From Alginatibacterium sediminis (lineage in GTDB: Bacteria > Pseudomonadota > Gammaproteobacteria > Enterobacterales > Celerinatantimonadaceae), in assembly GCF_003610775.1 (NCBI RefSeq), contig NZ_RAQO01000002.1, positions 222,515 to 286,514 on the forward strand: a stretch of 64,000 nucleotides of DNA. The letters are read 5' to 3'. Both the position numbers and the translations under genes were made by a program. Positions 16,472 through 27,112 of this stretch are shown here, in pieces (the first letter of the stretch is position 1; each line of letters begins with the position of its first letter). The notes under the pieces were generated by a model. That model had not been told where the DNA came from. It worked only from the letters and a program-made list of their open reading frames with translations, and searched no databases.

Positions 16472-18490
16472 CTACAAACGCAGCGTTAAGCCAGAAAATC
16501 GTTCAGTGCCTTGTTCTACGGCTTTGGTAAAGCTTAAGTCGTCAGCATACAAGGTGAAGTGCTGTTTTGCTCGGGTGATACCGGTATACAGTAGCTCTCG
16601 ACTGACTTGTGCTTTGCCTTGGGGAGGTAGTAAAAGACTCACTGATTGGTATTCAGAACCCTGCGATTTATGCACCGTCATGGCAAATACAACTTGATGA
16701 CTAGGTAGTCGGCTAGGCAATATCCAGCGCAGTTGCTTTGCGTTCTCAAACACCACCATTAAACGCCCCTGCTCATTAAGCGCAAAGATACCAATATCGC
16801 CATTGTAAAGCTGTTGTTCATGGTCATTCGCCAAGACCATAATTGGTAAGCCTGCGCTCCAGCCTTGCTGTTCGCCTAACAGGCCCATTTTTGCAAACCG
16901 CTGTTGTATACGCTGATTGAAGCCCTCAACTCCAAAGTCGCCTTCTCTAAGTGCGAGTAATAACTGGAACTGATTAAATCGTTTAAATACGTCCAGCATA
17001 TCCGCACCTTGCTGCAGCGCTTCAAGGTAATCACGATAATGGTCTTGGGCTTGGTCGAGCGCCGTTTGGTAACTGTTTTGGTCGAGTTGATGCCAATCAA
17101 TATCGGCGAACCCTCGCGCAAACTGTTGCTTACTAGACACCACATCAGCTCGATTTACCGATGCTGCAAGTTGTCCAATGCCGGAGCTTGCATCAAAGCG
17201 ATAGCTTTTATGTAAAAGCGCTAAGTTGTCGTTAATTGCCCGCGTTGGACCTTGTGCTAATCCGTCAAAGCAACTACCGGTTGCTACAGCTAAATACGCT
17301 AATAAGTCTTGGCTTTTAGGCTGCTGGGCAAAGGAGCAAAGGTCAGCCATCACCGAACCCGCTTCTACCGAAGCCAATTGGTCTTTATCCCCAAGCAGGA
17401 TAATGCGCGTGGATGAGTCCAGAGCATCGAGTAGTTTGGCCATCAAACTAAGGTCTATCATACTGGCCTCATCAACAACTAACAGATCCAATGCTAGCGG
17501 ATTATCAACATGATGTATAAATTGTTGTCGCCCCGCTCGAACACCAAGCAGACGATGGATAGTTGTGGCCTGTTCGGGAATTGCCGAGACCACTTGCGCA
17601 CTGGCATTAAGTTGTCCTCGAGCACCAGAAATCGATTCACTCAAACGGGCAGCGGCCTTTCCGGTTGGGGCCACCATAGCTATTTTAAGAGGGCTTAAGC
17701 CTTGTTCTATTTGCAATTGTTGAAGCAATGCGAGGAGTCGGGTTACGGTGGTGGTTTTACCGGTTCCCGGCCCGCCACTAATCACCAACAATTGTTGACG
17801 GCAAGCTTGCGCAACCGCAACTTTTTGCCAGTTTAGTACGGCCAATTCGGGTAAGGTTTTATACCAAGTTTCAAGCTGCGTTGGCGATTCTATCGCCGCA
17901 AGCTCATTCATAATTTGTGGATTAGCATCCACCCAAGCATTTTGCAGATCCAAGTAATGCTCTACATAATACGCACGTCGCTCGGGGCTTGTTTGGCTGA
18001 ATATCTGCCACTGAAAACTCCAATCATGAGCGAACAAGCTATCAATTCCGCTGCGAACTAAATTGGGTTCGGGGCTAATCTTTAGCGCCGGCGCGCTAAA
18101 ACGCTGCGCAACGCTACGTTCAAATTGCCAATATCGATTTAAGTAGAGCCTATCAAACTCTAGTACCAATGGGCGCTGTTCACCAACCACAGACGCAAGT
18201 TCTAGCTCGCTAATCCAATCGTGATGCGCTTCAGGCAAATCAAAATCGATGGCTAAATCGGTTTGTTGCTGCAAACGACTTAGCTTGAATTTAATATGAG
18301 CAATTTCTAAGCAGCTATTCCCATTTGCCAATTCTGAGCTAAGTAGCGCGGCAGCAATCACACTTGCATTGTTAGCGCCATGCTCGTGTAGGAACTTAGC
18401 AAAGTGAAAATCGAGTTCATCAAGGCGCTCATGGCTTAAGCAATGGTTCAGCCAACCAAGCGCAGATGCTGTATCAATGTGGTTCAACAT
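16472..18490 (-). CDS. recD: RecBCD exonuclease V alpha subunit RecD
   Basis: RecD is the 5'-3' SF1B helicase motor of RecBCD, which processes double-strand DNA ends. It has 672 residues with an N-terminal RecB-binding domain, Walker A GGPGTGKT at 239-246, a DEASMIDL Walker B box, LLGDKDQLASVEAGSV, and the late helicase motif FAMTVHKSQGSEYQ followed by LLYTGITRAK. The start overlaps the end of recB by 7 nt, so the genes are translationally coupled. It is the last gene of recC-recB-recD. Confidence 0.95.
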   Translation of the reverse strand: MLNHIDTASALGWLNHCLSHERLDELDFHFAKFLHEHGANNASVIAAALLSSELANGNSCLEIAHIKFKLSRLQQQTDLAIDFDLPEAHHDWISELELASVVGEQRPLVLEFDRLYLNRYWQFERSVAQRFSAPALKISPEPNLVRSGIDSLFAHDWSFQWQIFSQTSPERRAYYVEHYLDLQNAWVDANPQIMNELAAIESPTQLETWYKTLPELAVLNWQKVAVAQACRQQLLVISGGPGTGKTTTVTRLLALLQQLQIEQGLSPLKIAMVAPTGKAAARLSESISGARGQLNASAQVVSAIPEQATTIHRLLGVRAGRQQFIHHVDNPLALDLLVVDEASMIDLSLMAKLLDALDSSTRIILLGDKDQLASVEAGSVMADLCSFAQQPKSQDLLAYLAVATGSCFDGLAQGPTRAINDNLALLHKSYRFDASSGIGQLAASVNRADVVSSKQQFARGFADIDWHQLDQNSYQTALDQAQDHYRDYLEALQQGADMLDVFKRFNQFQLLLALREGDFGVEGFNQRIQQRFAKMGLLGEQQGWSAGLPIMVLANDHEQQLYNGDIGIFALNEQGRLMVVFENAKQLRWILPSRLPSHQVVFAMTVHKSQGSEYQSVSLLLPPQGKAQVSRELLYTGITRAKQHFTLYADDLSFTKAVEQGTERFSGLTLRL

Positions 18491-21400
18491 GGTTGCGCAT
18501 CCTCGCTAAAACTATGGCTACCATCTTGAAAAGCACGGTCTAAAGCCTGAATGAAACTCGCATCTGGCCTAGCAAAATAGACACCTTGATGTTGTTGCCC
18601 GTGCGCAGGACTATGCAGCGTTGCGCCAGGCATACCGCGCATAAATAGATAATACACACCACCAAAATGCTGCTCAAAGTCATAATCGACCACACGCTGT
18701 GCCAAAAATCGATGCAAAGCCAAGGCGTATAACTGGTATTGAAAATCATAGCGGTGTTCAATCATGGCCGTTTCCATGGCTTGATTGTTATAATCACTGT
18801 CAACATAACCAAGATGATTACTCTTATAATCAAGCACGTAGTATCGGCCTTCGTGTTGATAAACTAAATCGATAAATCCTTTAAGCATGCCTTTGATTTG
18901 TTGGAAATCTAAGCCGCGAGCTTTGGCACTTAGAGCGTCAAAATGTCGCAATAGTCGATTCATCTCCGAGCTTTTGAGATTGGCCATAGGCAGCACAAAT
19001 TCCATTTCATTGAGTCGCTGCCCTGCTTGAATGTCTGCTAAACAATAGCGGCCATTATCGAGTAATGGCGTCTGTAGCACCTGAGTTCTAAGCTGTATTA
19101 GCGCGGGCAACCATTTACTATCATAGCCATGGTCTACCAGCAACAGCGCTAACTGCGCTTCAACTTCGGGCGCCGCTAGCTGAAAGTCTAATTCTTCAAA
19201 TACCAAGTGCAAGAAGCTTCCCGCCTCACTACCACGCGGAAAATGAAACACATCTAAAACATCGAGGTCTTGCTCTAAGCTATCTTGTTGTAAAGCTAAA
19301 TCTAAACCTTGAACTTCAAAACTGGCATCAAAGTTATGTCTGTCGTGGCGGCTTCGACTTAAGGCCGAATAACTGCTGATCCACCAATTATTATCGATAC
19401 TTGACCTAAACGGCTTGGCTTCGAGTTGATCGGCCGCGCTTTGAATAGGCGCATAGATGGGTCGTTCATCGTCGATACAACTCTCTAAACTGGCGTGTTG
19501 GGTGGTTTGTAAAAAGGCTTGAACCTCTTGTTGTAGAAACGTTTTATCGCCACTTTGATTACGTTGTAGCAAATAGCCCAAGGCGCTTTTTTGCGATGAA
19601 TAACTGTTAGAACTTTTGTTAACTTTTCCAATCGCTGCAATGCCAATAAAACAACAGTAGACAGCGCGAGTTAAGGCTACATACAACAGCCGTAAATCTT
19701 CGGCGAGACGTTCTTTTTCAGCGGCTTCTTTAGCTAATTCATCACCGTTTAGGTCAAACACCAGCTGTTCTTCGATATGATAAATGCATTCTCTAGCGGG
19801 CATAAAGCTAAAGGCAAAGGGCAAAAATACGATGTCATATTCAAGGCCTTTGCTTTTATGGATGGTTACAATCTGAACTAGATTTGCATCACTCTCTAAG
19901 CGAAGTTGTTGTTCACTTGCATCCCCGTCCGGCTCCAGTAGTTGTTGTGCAAACCAACGTTGTAGTGCCGCTTCACTTTCGAGTTTTGCGCTTTGTTGCT
20001 GTAGTATTTCAGCCAGCTGCAACAAGTTGGTTAGAACCCGATCGCCCCCCATTTGCGAGAGCAATTTTTCACCGAGTTTACGTTGCGCCAACCATTGGTA
20101 GAACATCGCTAATACTCCGTGACGTTGCCAAACCCGCTGGTGCTCGTGGTATTCATCCACTTGCTGCTGCCACAAGTTTTCGTCTTGGGTTAAGGCGTCT
20201 AATACGGCAAAGTCATAACCCAGCACCGGGGCTGCCAAGGCTGCTCGCATCAATCGTTCGTTATTTGGGTTTAGCACCGCTTGCATTTGCAAATACCAAG
20301 CCATGGCTTCTGGGCAACTAAATACGCTATCGCGATTGGATAAACTAACACTGGCAATGTTTTGTTTCGCCAATTGCTGGGCAACTAGCTCACCTTCTTT
20401 TCGAGTACGCACTAGCACGGCTATGCTACTCGCGCCAATTGGCTTTTGCTTAGGTCCAATAGTGCCTCGCCCTTCATCACCGGCTTGTAATAGACCTTGA
20501 ATGCGTAGCGCACAATCTCGCGCTTGAGCCAACTTATAGGCGTTGTTACTCATCACGGCGTTGTCACCCTGAGCTTCAATCAGTTGTAGTGCTTTTTGTT
20601 CAATACCATCGATACAAATCCCAGCTATATCCTGGTTTTTCTCAGCGGCGCTCACCGGCTCAAAATCAATTGCATCTTTAAAAATAAAGGGATGAGTATG
20701 CCAATTGAAGACCGCGTTACTGGCGTCGACCATTGCGGCGCTAGATCGCCAATTAACCGGAAGCGTATAGTGATCGCTTAACTCTTGTCGGGCTTGCATG
20801 TAAGTAAAGATATCAGCCCCACGGAAGCCATAAATAGCTTGTTTCGGGTCTCCAATCAAAAACATACCTAAGTCTTGTTGTTGACCATAGAGCCGATTAA
20901 AAATGAAGTATTGCTGGGCATCGGTATCTTGAAATTCATCTATCATCGCAACTGGGTATAACTCGCGGATCCCGGTTGCCAAACGTTCTGCACTTTCGCC
21001 TTTTAAGGTCAAAGCCAGAAAACTTAATAGGTCATCAAAGCTTAAGCTTTGTTGTTGCTGCTTAAGCGCTTGATAACGCGCTTTAATTTGAGGATATAAG
21101 CTTGCAACAATCGCATCTTTAAGCCGTGTGGTATCAATTAACAACTCATCAATAAGGCTAAACACTGCATGCAACGGCGGCTCACATCCGTCCTTGGTTT
21201 GACTAATCAACTCCGCTTGCGAGAAACGGTAAACATTTTTATTCAGCTCATCGCTATCTTGGGTATTGGCCGCAAAGCTTTGAAGCTCTGCTAACCATTT
21301 CGGCAGAGTGTTCTTTTTATATACTCGACCATTAAGTTGAGCCTTACCCAGTAGTGTTTCAATCTCCTGTGCATGCTCTATCCATAGATGTTTAAAACGG

Positions 21401-22095
21401 CCTATCGCTTGGCAGCGCGAGTTAAACCAAGCCTCAAAGTCTTGGTCTAATGGCTGACCTTGCAGCTGAATCTGGGTTTGCGAAAACAAGCTACGCAATT
21501 GCCCAAGCAATTGCATTGGACCCTCGCTCCACAACTTCATCACTCGCGCTACCATTGCAAGGTCACTTTGGTAGAAGTTCTCGCGCCAAATGTCTTCAGC
21601 CGCTTGCAGTCGCAATTGCGCTTCACTGCTAATAAACTCGCTTTCAAAAGGCATGCCGCTCTCAAACGCGTGCTGCTTTAACATGCGCTGGCAAAACCCA
21701 TGAATGGTAAATACGGAAGCCTGATCCATGTTTTGCTCAGCAATCAGTAAGCATTGAGCGTCCGCAAGTCGATCGCCGCTACTTTCGATCAAGGCATTGA
21801 TTAATAGGTCGTCACTCTTAAAAATATGCTCTTGAGAGCGCAAGAAAGCGATCCGCGCTTTATGGATTTTATCTCTGATCCGAGAACGCAACTCAGCGGT
21901 AGCGGCTTCAGTAAAAGTCACCACCAGAATTTCTTCTATTTTTAGAGGGCGATGGTAGGCGTTTTCACCACCATGCCCAAGTAGTAGCCGCAATACCAAG
22001 CCAGAAATGGTATAGGTTTTACCGGTACCGGCACTGGCTTCAATTAAACGGCTACCAAATAATGGAAATCGAACAACATCTAAAGCATTACTCAT
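18484..22095 (-). CDS. recB: RecBCD exonuclease V beta subunit RecB
   Basis: RecB is the 3'-5' SF1A helicase plus nuclease subunit of RecBCD. It has 1203 residues. Walker A ASAGTGKT is at about 20-27, with VTFTEAATAELRSRI, IDEFQDTDAQQY and VTIHKSKGLEYDIVFLPF as helicase motifs. The C-terminal nuclease domain contains GFIDLVY...YYVLDYKSN, including the Asp and the D-Y-K triad, so Chi-regulated nuclease activity should be intact. I chose ATG 22095 because MSNALDVVRFPLFG matches the family start and it overlaps the end of recC by 8 nt. E. coli has ptrA between recC and recB; here there is none. Confidence 0.95.
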   Translation of the reverse strand: MSNALDVVRFPLFGSRLIEASAGTGKTYTISGLVLRLLLGHGGENAYHRPLKIEEILVVTFTEAATAELRSRIRDKIHKARIAFLRSQEHIFKSDDLLINALIESSGDRLADAQCLLIAEQNMDQASVFTIHGFCQRMLKQHAFESGMPFESEFISSEAQLRLQAAEDIWRENFYQSDLAMVARVMKLWSEGPMQLLGQLRSLFSQTQIQLQGQPLDQDFEAWFNSRCQAIGRFKHLWIEHAQEIETLLGKAQLNGRVYKKNTLPKWLAELQSFAANTQDSDELNKNVYRFSQAELISQTKDGCEPPLHAVFSLIDELLIDTTRLKDAIVASLYPQIKARYQALKQQQQSLSFDDLLSFLALTLKGESAERLATGIRELYPVAMIDEFQDTDAQQYFIFNRLYGQQQDLGMFLIGDPKQAIYGFRGADIFTYMQARQELSDHYTLPVNWRSSAAMVDASNAVFNWHTHPFIFKDAIDFEPVSAAEKNQDIAGICIDGIEQKALQLIEAQGDNAVMSNNAYKLAQARDCALRIQGLLQAGDEGRGTIGPKQKPIGASSIAVLVRTRKEGELVAQQLAKQNIASVSLSNRDSVFSCPEAMAWYLQMQAVLNPNNERLMRAALAAPVLGYDFAVLDALTQDENLWQQQVDEYHEHQRVWQRHGVLAMFYQWLAQRKLGEKLLSQMGGDRVLTNLLQLAEILQQQSAKLESEAALQRWFAQQLLEPDGDASEQQLRLESDANLVQIVTIHKSKGLEYDIVFLPFAFSFMPARECIYHIEEQLVFDLNGDELAKEAAEKERLAEDLRLLYVALTRAVYCCFIGIAAIGKVNKSSNSYSSQKSALGYLLQRNQSGDKTFLQQEVQAFLQTTQHASLESCIDDERPIYAPIQSAADQLEAKPFRSSIDNNWWISSYSALSRSRHDRHNFDASFEVQGLDLALQQDSLEQDLDVLDVFHFPRGSEAGSFLHLVFEELDFQLAAPEVEAQLALLLVDHGYDSKWLPALIQLRTQVLQTPLLDNGRYCLADIQAGQRLNEMEFVLPMANLKSSEMNRLLRHFDALSAKARGLDFQQIKGMLKGFIDLVYQHEGRYYVLDYKSNHLGYVDSDYNNQAMETAMIEHRYDFQYQLYALALHRFLAQRVVDYDFEQHFGGVYYLFMRGMPGATLHSPAHGQQHQGVYFARPDASFIQALDRAFQDGSHSFSEDAQPC

Positions 22096-25000
22096 AGTTA
22101 TTGCTCTCCAAGTATTCAAATATTGGGTCCACAAAGGGGCTAGCAAGCGCTAACATTTCTGGCCACTGAGCACTGAAATCCGGCAGCAATTGATCAAGGT
22201 AAGGGTCCTGATTTTCTCCTACCATTATAAACCCGCCTTCAAAGCACTCTTTAGCCGCAAGCTCTGCTTTGGCTATTTTACTCGGGTCATCATCTAAGCC
22301 TTCGCCTGGCTTCCACAATTTAAGATACCAAGCCCACACGCTGCGAGGTGCCCAAATATTGGTTTGATTATGGCTGCGCTCATATAATTCGAGCCAAGCA
22401 AAAAGCAATTCTTTGGCAAGGGATGCGTCAATCGGGCGTAAACTGATCGACGAGCTACGGCCAAATAGCAGCGAGGGTAAGGGAGGATATTGCATCGCAT
22501 GATAAGCCAAATGATTGAGCCACAACTGCGTGACATCCGGTGCGCGTAAACTACCGGCTCGGTATTGAATCAGAGCGGCGCTATGTGGTTCAACCCAGCC
22601 TTGCAAAGTAAAGCGCTCCAACTCAAGGTTAACGCGCTGCCGGGCTTTAGTTATGGGCAAGTAAGGATCTAAAGCCGACATCAAAGCATCCAACTCATGC
22701 CAGCGCTGACTTAATGTAAGTTCCCCGAAATGCGCATGAGGCAATAAACCACTGGCTAAATGTTGCAAACGCAGCGCTTCAAACTCTTGACCTTTAAGAC
22801 GCGCTGTTAATAGTTGGCTATCGAGTTGATAACGCGAAAGTGGATCAAGCGCAAAGCTTTCCGCTTCAACTAACTGTTCTTCCAAGCGAGGATAGAAAAC
22901 TTTTAATCGACGTTGAAAAAAGCAATGGCTTGGTGCGCGAGCGAATTTCTGTAAGTCTGCCAATTGTTGGTCAGGTTCAAGCTCTAGTTGCTCCAATACC
23001 GCGACTGCAGAAGTACTGCTGTCAAAACCTGATTGTAACTGCGACGCCAGTGGTAACCAGCGTTGTTGATATGAGAACAGCGAACTTTGTTTCTGATAAT
23101 AACGTGGACTAAAAGCTTGCAAAGGATGCTGTGTTGAAAGTGCATTCAGCAGTTTGTTAGCGGATGTATCACTATCCAAATCGCGGTCTTGCTCGAGACA
23201 AAAGCATTGCCCGATGTATTCTTTTAGCTCAGCAAGTAGTACCGAGGGTTCTTGCTGGGTATCGTCCACAGCACTTTTAGCAATATACGATAGATATAAT
23301 CGATCTTGGGCTGCACCTAAGGCTTCTAAAAATAAATAGCGGTCATCATCACGCCGACTTCTATCACCGCGCTGCGCCGGTTGACTGGCCATCAGATCAA
23401 AACCAACCGGAGCTACACTACGCGGATAGTCTTTATCATTAAGCCCCAATAGACAGACAACTTTGAAAGGGATCGCTCGCATGGGCAACAAGGTACAAAA
23501 GTTTAACTGCCCCGCTAAAAAGCGCTGACTACCGCGTTGTTCACTGAGTTGATTGCGGCAATAATCTAAGGCTACTTGTGCTGAAATAGTGGCCCGATAC
23601 TGGCTTGACTCGGCACCAGCGTGAAATTTTTGAATCAGAGACAGTAATTGCTGTTGCTCTGCTAGTTCTTGCGCTTCAAAGTCATAAAAGTCATGAACCA
23701 GCCGCTGCAAACTAGCTTGCCATTGCTGGGCATCTTGCTCAGATAACCATAGTTTTTGTACCTCAATTAACGCATCAACAAAATGGGCTAAACGACCTAA
23801 CACTCTAGCTTGTAACCCTTGCACTTCGTCAAAGGGCAAAACCCCCTCATGCAACCCAATATTCGAGTCCATGGCGTAGCCGAGCAACATCCGTTTTAAA
23901 CCAAAAATCCAAGAGTTGCGCTCGCCTTCGGGCATAGACCAACGTTGCATGTCGTCAGCATCTAAACCCCAACGCACTCCACTTTCTAGTACCCATTGGC
24001 GCAGCATTGGTATGGCACTGAGTTCAATGCCAAAGTGCCTAGCGATAGCCGGTACTTCAAGTAAATTGAGAATGGTGCTTGCCCCGGCTCTATTTTGGCT
24101 TAAACCTAAAATCTCAATAAAACTTAACAGTACCGGACTTTCAACCGTGGCACTGCAATCAGAAATAGCAAACGGGATCGCTTGTTCACCAGAACGTGAG
24201 CTAAATACAGCTTGAATCAGTGGACTATAGGTATTGATATCCGGAACCATCACAATTATGTCGCGTGGCGACAGGCTTGGATCCTCAGCTAACATGTCCA
24301 ACAGTTGGTCATGTAAAATTTCAAGTTCACGTCGCGGACTATGGCACAGCTGCAAACAAACACTACGGTCCGTTTCAGCCACAACACGCTTATGCTGGCT
24401 GGATTCGAAAGCTAAGGGATCAACCGGGTTCTCTAAATTCAATATATCTCTTTGTATATTCGCCAGCAGCGTATTTGCTTGCGGCTCTACAAATGGCTGT
24501 TGGTCAAGTTCATGCTTGTTCACTTGTGCGAGTAGCTCGATGTAATCGCGGCCAAGCTTACCCATAGACGCCAACAGAGGATTACCAACGCTTAAGCTGT
24601 CCTGTGGATTACTGTCTTTAATATCTCCCCAATACAGGCAACATGGATTGGTTAAGAACAAATGAATTTCAATATGCTTACCCAGTGCTTCCAAGGCTTT
24701 AAGGTAGGCTGGAGGCAAGGCCGAGATGCCAAACACGTATACTTGCTGCGGTAATTGCTCAAGCTCACCGACTTGACGTCGCTCTACGGCTTCAACAAAA
24801 TCTTGAAACAAATTACTTCGATGATACGGATTGTGCATATTCTCAACCGTATCATCCACCAGCAAGCGCCATAGCAAAGGCTGCCAAGGATGGGCTGCGC
24901 TTATGTCACTAAGGTCGTCCCCTTCTTCCCAAGCTTGCGTCCATTGCGGCCGGTAAACTAAGTATTGATCAAAAATATCAGCAATCTTTTGGCATAATTG

Positions 25001-25390
25001 CCAAAGCTTACGCCCACCATGTTGCTCATCGCCCTCTAAGTAGAAGCGCAGCGGTGAAAATGGGTCTTGGTCTAGTTGCCCTGGTAATATTCGCATAAGG
25101 CGCCAGGCCATTGCTTCTTTGTTAAATGGGCTTTGTTCGGGCACATCATCAAGCACCAAATGAAACATTTGCCAAATGAAGCTCGCTGGTAGCGGAAAAT
25201 CGGTATTGGCACTAATCCCCATGGTGCGTGCCATCTCAAGCTTTAGCCATTGCGCCATACCTGGGCTTTGAACCAGAATTTGCTGACGGGCTAAAGGATT
25301 AGCAAGGGGTTGTTTTTGAATCAATGAACAAAGTAGATGGGAAAGCACATCCAATTGATTACTTTGGTAGAAATATAGCAAGCGTTGCAC
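22088..25390 (-). CDS. recC: RecBCD exonuclease V gamma subunit RecC
   Basis: RecC is the Chi-recognition subunit that threads the 3' strand. Family landmarks are YFYQSNQLDVLSHLL at the start, ILVQSPGMAQWLKLEMAR, NTDFPLPASFIWQMF and RAIPFKVVCLLGLNDKDYPR. From the GTG at 25390 it has 1101 codons. That start aligns with the usual RecC N-terminus (M-x-R-x-Y-x-S-N-x-L), but no strong Shine-Dalgarno precedes it. The frame is open to a TTG at 25447, giving an alternative with 19 extra residues unlike the family. It is the first gene of the recCBD operon. Confidence 0.92.
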   Translation of the reverse strand: MQRLLYFYQSNQLDVLSHLLCSLIQKQPLANPLARQQILVQSPGMAQWLKLEMARTMGISANTDFPLPASFIWQMFHLVLDDVPEQSPFNKEAMAWRLMRILPGQLDQDPFSPLRFYLEGDEQHGGRKLWQLCQKIADIFDQYLVYRPQWTQAWEEGDDLSDISAAHPWQPLLWRLLVDDTVENMHNPYHRSNLFQDFVEAVERRQVGELEQLPQQVYVFGISALPPAYLKALEALGKHIEIHLFLTNPCCLYWGDIKDSNPQDSLSVGNPLLASMGKLGRDYIELLAQVNKHELDQQPFVEPQANTLLANIQRDILNLENPVDPLAFESSQHKRVVAETDRSVCLQLCHSPRRELEILHDQLLDMLAEDPSLSPRDIIVMVPDINTYSPLIQAVFSSRSGEQAIPFAISDCSATVESPVLLSFIEILGLSQNRAGASTILNLLEVPAIARHFGIELSAIPMLRQWVLESGVRWGLDADDMQRWSMPEGERNSWIFGLKRMLLGYAMDSNIGLHEGVLPFDEVQGLQARVLGRLAHFVDALIEVQKLWLSEQDAQQWQASLQRLVHDFYDFEAQELAEQQQLLSLIQKFHAGAESSQYRATISAQVALDYCRNQLSEQRGSQRFLAGQLNFCTLLPMRAIPFKVVCLLGLNDKDYPRSVAPVGFDLMASQPAQRGDRSRRDDDRYLFLEALGAAQDRLYLSYIAKSAVDDTQQEPSVLLAELKEYIGQCFCLEQDRDLDSDTSANKLLNALSTQHPLQAFSPRYYQKQSSLFSYQQRWLPLASQLQSGFDSSTSAVAVLEQLELEPDQQLADLQKFARAPSHCFFQRRLKVFYPRLEEQLVEAESFALDPLSRYQLDSQLLTARLKGQEFEALRLQHLASGLLPHAHFGELTLSQRWHELDALMSALDPYLPITKARQRVNLELERFTLQGWVEPHSAALIQYRAGSLRAPDVTQLWLNHLAYHAMQYPPLPSLLFGRSSSISLRPIDASLAKELLFAWLELYERSHNQTNIWAPRSVWAWYLKLWKPGEGLDDDPSKIAKAELAAKECFEGGFIMVGENQDPYLDQLLPDFSAQWPEMLALASPFVDPIFEYLESNNYE

Positions 25391-25507
25391 CGAAGCCGAA
25401 GAACCAGGCACTACTTTACCGCAGCTGTAAGCCTTAGCAAACCGCAATACAACTTAACTTTTGCTATGTGTATTACGCTTGCTTTTCTTAGTTCCAACAC
25501 ATAATGA

Positions 25508-27040
25508 TTAACTGCTAGAAAAAGCCAGCTTGAGCAACTTATCCATGGCCCTAAAATTTAGTGCCTCGAGTAAATGCTCCCGTTCAATCGTGTCTGATAA
25601 ACCAATATCCGCAATCGTTCTGGCTACTCGCCATACTCGGTGCTGCGCTCGCAGCGATAGCTCAAGCTTTTGATTGGCTCTCTCAAATAACAGCATTAGG
25701 CTCTCGCTTAGGGGCGCAAACGTTTGTAATTCGCTACCGCTAAGATGGGCGTTTAGTTTGCAACTGCGGGTAAGCTGTTGCCGGCGAGCAGCAACCACCC
25801 TCGCTCTAATATTAGCACTGCTCCAATTCGGATCGGGTTTTTGAAGATGCGCTTTAAAAAAGGCTGTATCGGGCACACTGACTTCAACACTGAGATCAAA
25901 TCTATCCAACAATGGTCCCGATATTTTACTTAGGTAGCGCTGAATTTGAAGCGGGTTACTACGCAACTTTGTGCCGCTCATATGACCGCATGGGCTTGGA
26001 TTCATCGCCGCCAAAAACTGAAATTGTGCGGGAAACTCAACTTGCGCACGCGCTCGCGAAATATGTACTTTTCCTGACTCTAAGGGTTGGCGTAAGTGAT
26101 CAAGTACCTGCCGCGGCGCTTCTGCCATTTCGTCTAAAAACAACACGCCATGGTGAGCAAGGCTGATTTCCCCTGGACGCGGGATGGTCCCGCCGCCAAT
26201 TAAGGCTGCCGGAGAAGCGCTATGGTGGGGTGCGCGAAATGGCGGTACATACCAGTCCTGCTCGGCACGCCGGTGTTCTGTAAGAGAGTACAGCGCTGCA
26301 ACTTCAATCGCTTGCAGCTTGGTTAAACTTGGTAAAATACTAGGCATGCGGCTAGCCAACATGGTTTTACCACTACCCGGAGGGCCAATAAACAACAGGT
26401 GGTGTCCGCCACTAGCAGCAATTTCTAAGGCTCGCTTGGCCTGGGTTTGTCCTATAACATCAAGAAAATCGGGATAGTTTGGCAACGCGATTATGTTTTC
26501 AATTGTTGCTTCACTAGTTGGCTGCTCAATTTTTCCTTGTAGAAAAGCGCATAGCTGCTGTAAATGTTGCAACCCATACACCTCGGATCCCGGAACTTTT
26601 TTGGCCGCAATCAATCCCTGCTGCGCAATAAACAATTGATGACCAACATTCGTAGCCGCCAAGCAAACTGGTATTTCACCACTTACCGGTCGCAGCTCTC
26701 CACTTAGTGCAAGCTCAGCAACAAACTCTTGGCTATCAGACTTAACAATATCGATGCAACCTGCAGCCTGTAAAATACCCAGCGCAATGGCCAAATCAAA
26801 ACGACCACCTTCTTTGGGTAAATCGGCAGGCGCTAAATTGACCGTGATCCGCGAGCTTGGGAAGTCAAATCCACTATTAATAATCGCGCTACGTACCCGG
26901 TCGCGAGCTTCTCTAACCGAAGCCTCAGGTAAGCCAACGATATTAAACTGTGGCAGTCCATTCCCAATATGAACTTCAACATTGACCAAGGGCGAATCAA
27001 TCCCAACACACGCCCGAGACTGAATTGTAGCTAATCCCAT
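25508..27040 (-). CDS. comM: ComM/YifB Mg-chelatase-like AAA+ helicase
   Basis: ComM is a hexameric branch-migration helicase needed in natural transformation in Vibrio and Acinetobacter, and it is widely conserved. The 510 residues show the N-terminal Lon-protease-like domain (GLATIQSRACVGIDSPLVNVEVH), Walker A GPPGSGKT at 219-226, the Mg-chelatase segment HHGVLFLDEMAEAPR, and the C-terminal LSLRAQHRVWRVARTIADI. The frame ends 117 nt beyond the recC start, on the same strand and upstream of it. In E. coli yifB lies beside ilvL; here the ilv operon begins about 2.6 kb away. Confidence 0.93.
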   Translation of the reverse strand: MGLATIQSRACVGIDSPLVNVEVHIGNGLPQFNIVGLPEASVREARDRVRSAIINSGFDFPSSRITVNLAPADLPKEGGRFDLAIALGILQAAGCIDIVKSDSQEFVAELALSGELRPVSGEIPVCLAATNVGHQLFIAQQGLIAAKKVPGSEVYGLQHLQQLCAFLQGKIEQPTSEATIENIIALPNYPDFLDVIGQTQAKRALEIAASGGHHLLFIGPPGSGKTMLASRMPSILPSLTKLQAIEVAALYSLTEHRRAEQDWYVPPFRAPHHSASPAALIGGGTIPRPGEISLAHHGVLFLDEMAEAPRQVLDHLRQPLESGKVHISRARAQVEFPAQFQFLAAMNPSPCGHMSGTKLRSNPLQIQRYLSKISGPLLDRFDLSVEVSVPDTAFFKAHLQKPDPNWSSANIRARVVAARRQQLTRSCKLNAHLSGSELQTFAPLSESLMLLFERANQKLELSLRAQHRVWRVARTIADIGLSDTIEREHLLEALNFRAMDKLLKLAFSSS

Positions 27041-27112
27041 AGTTACCCAAAACTGTTAATGACTTAATTAACAATAGTGGATAATGACAGTTTAGCCAGC
27101 CCGCTTAGATTG

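Noticed and set aside
19884..20321. 145-codon plus-strand frame inside recB
   Set aside because: Antisense shadow of recB with no family features.
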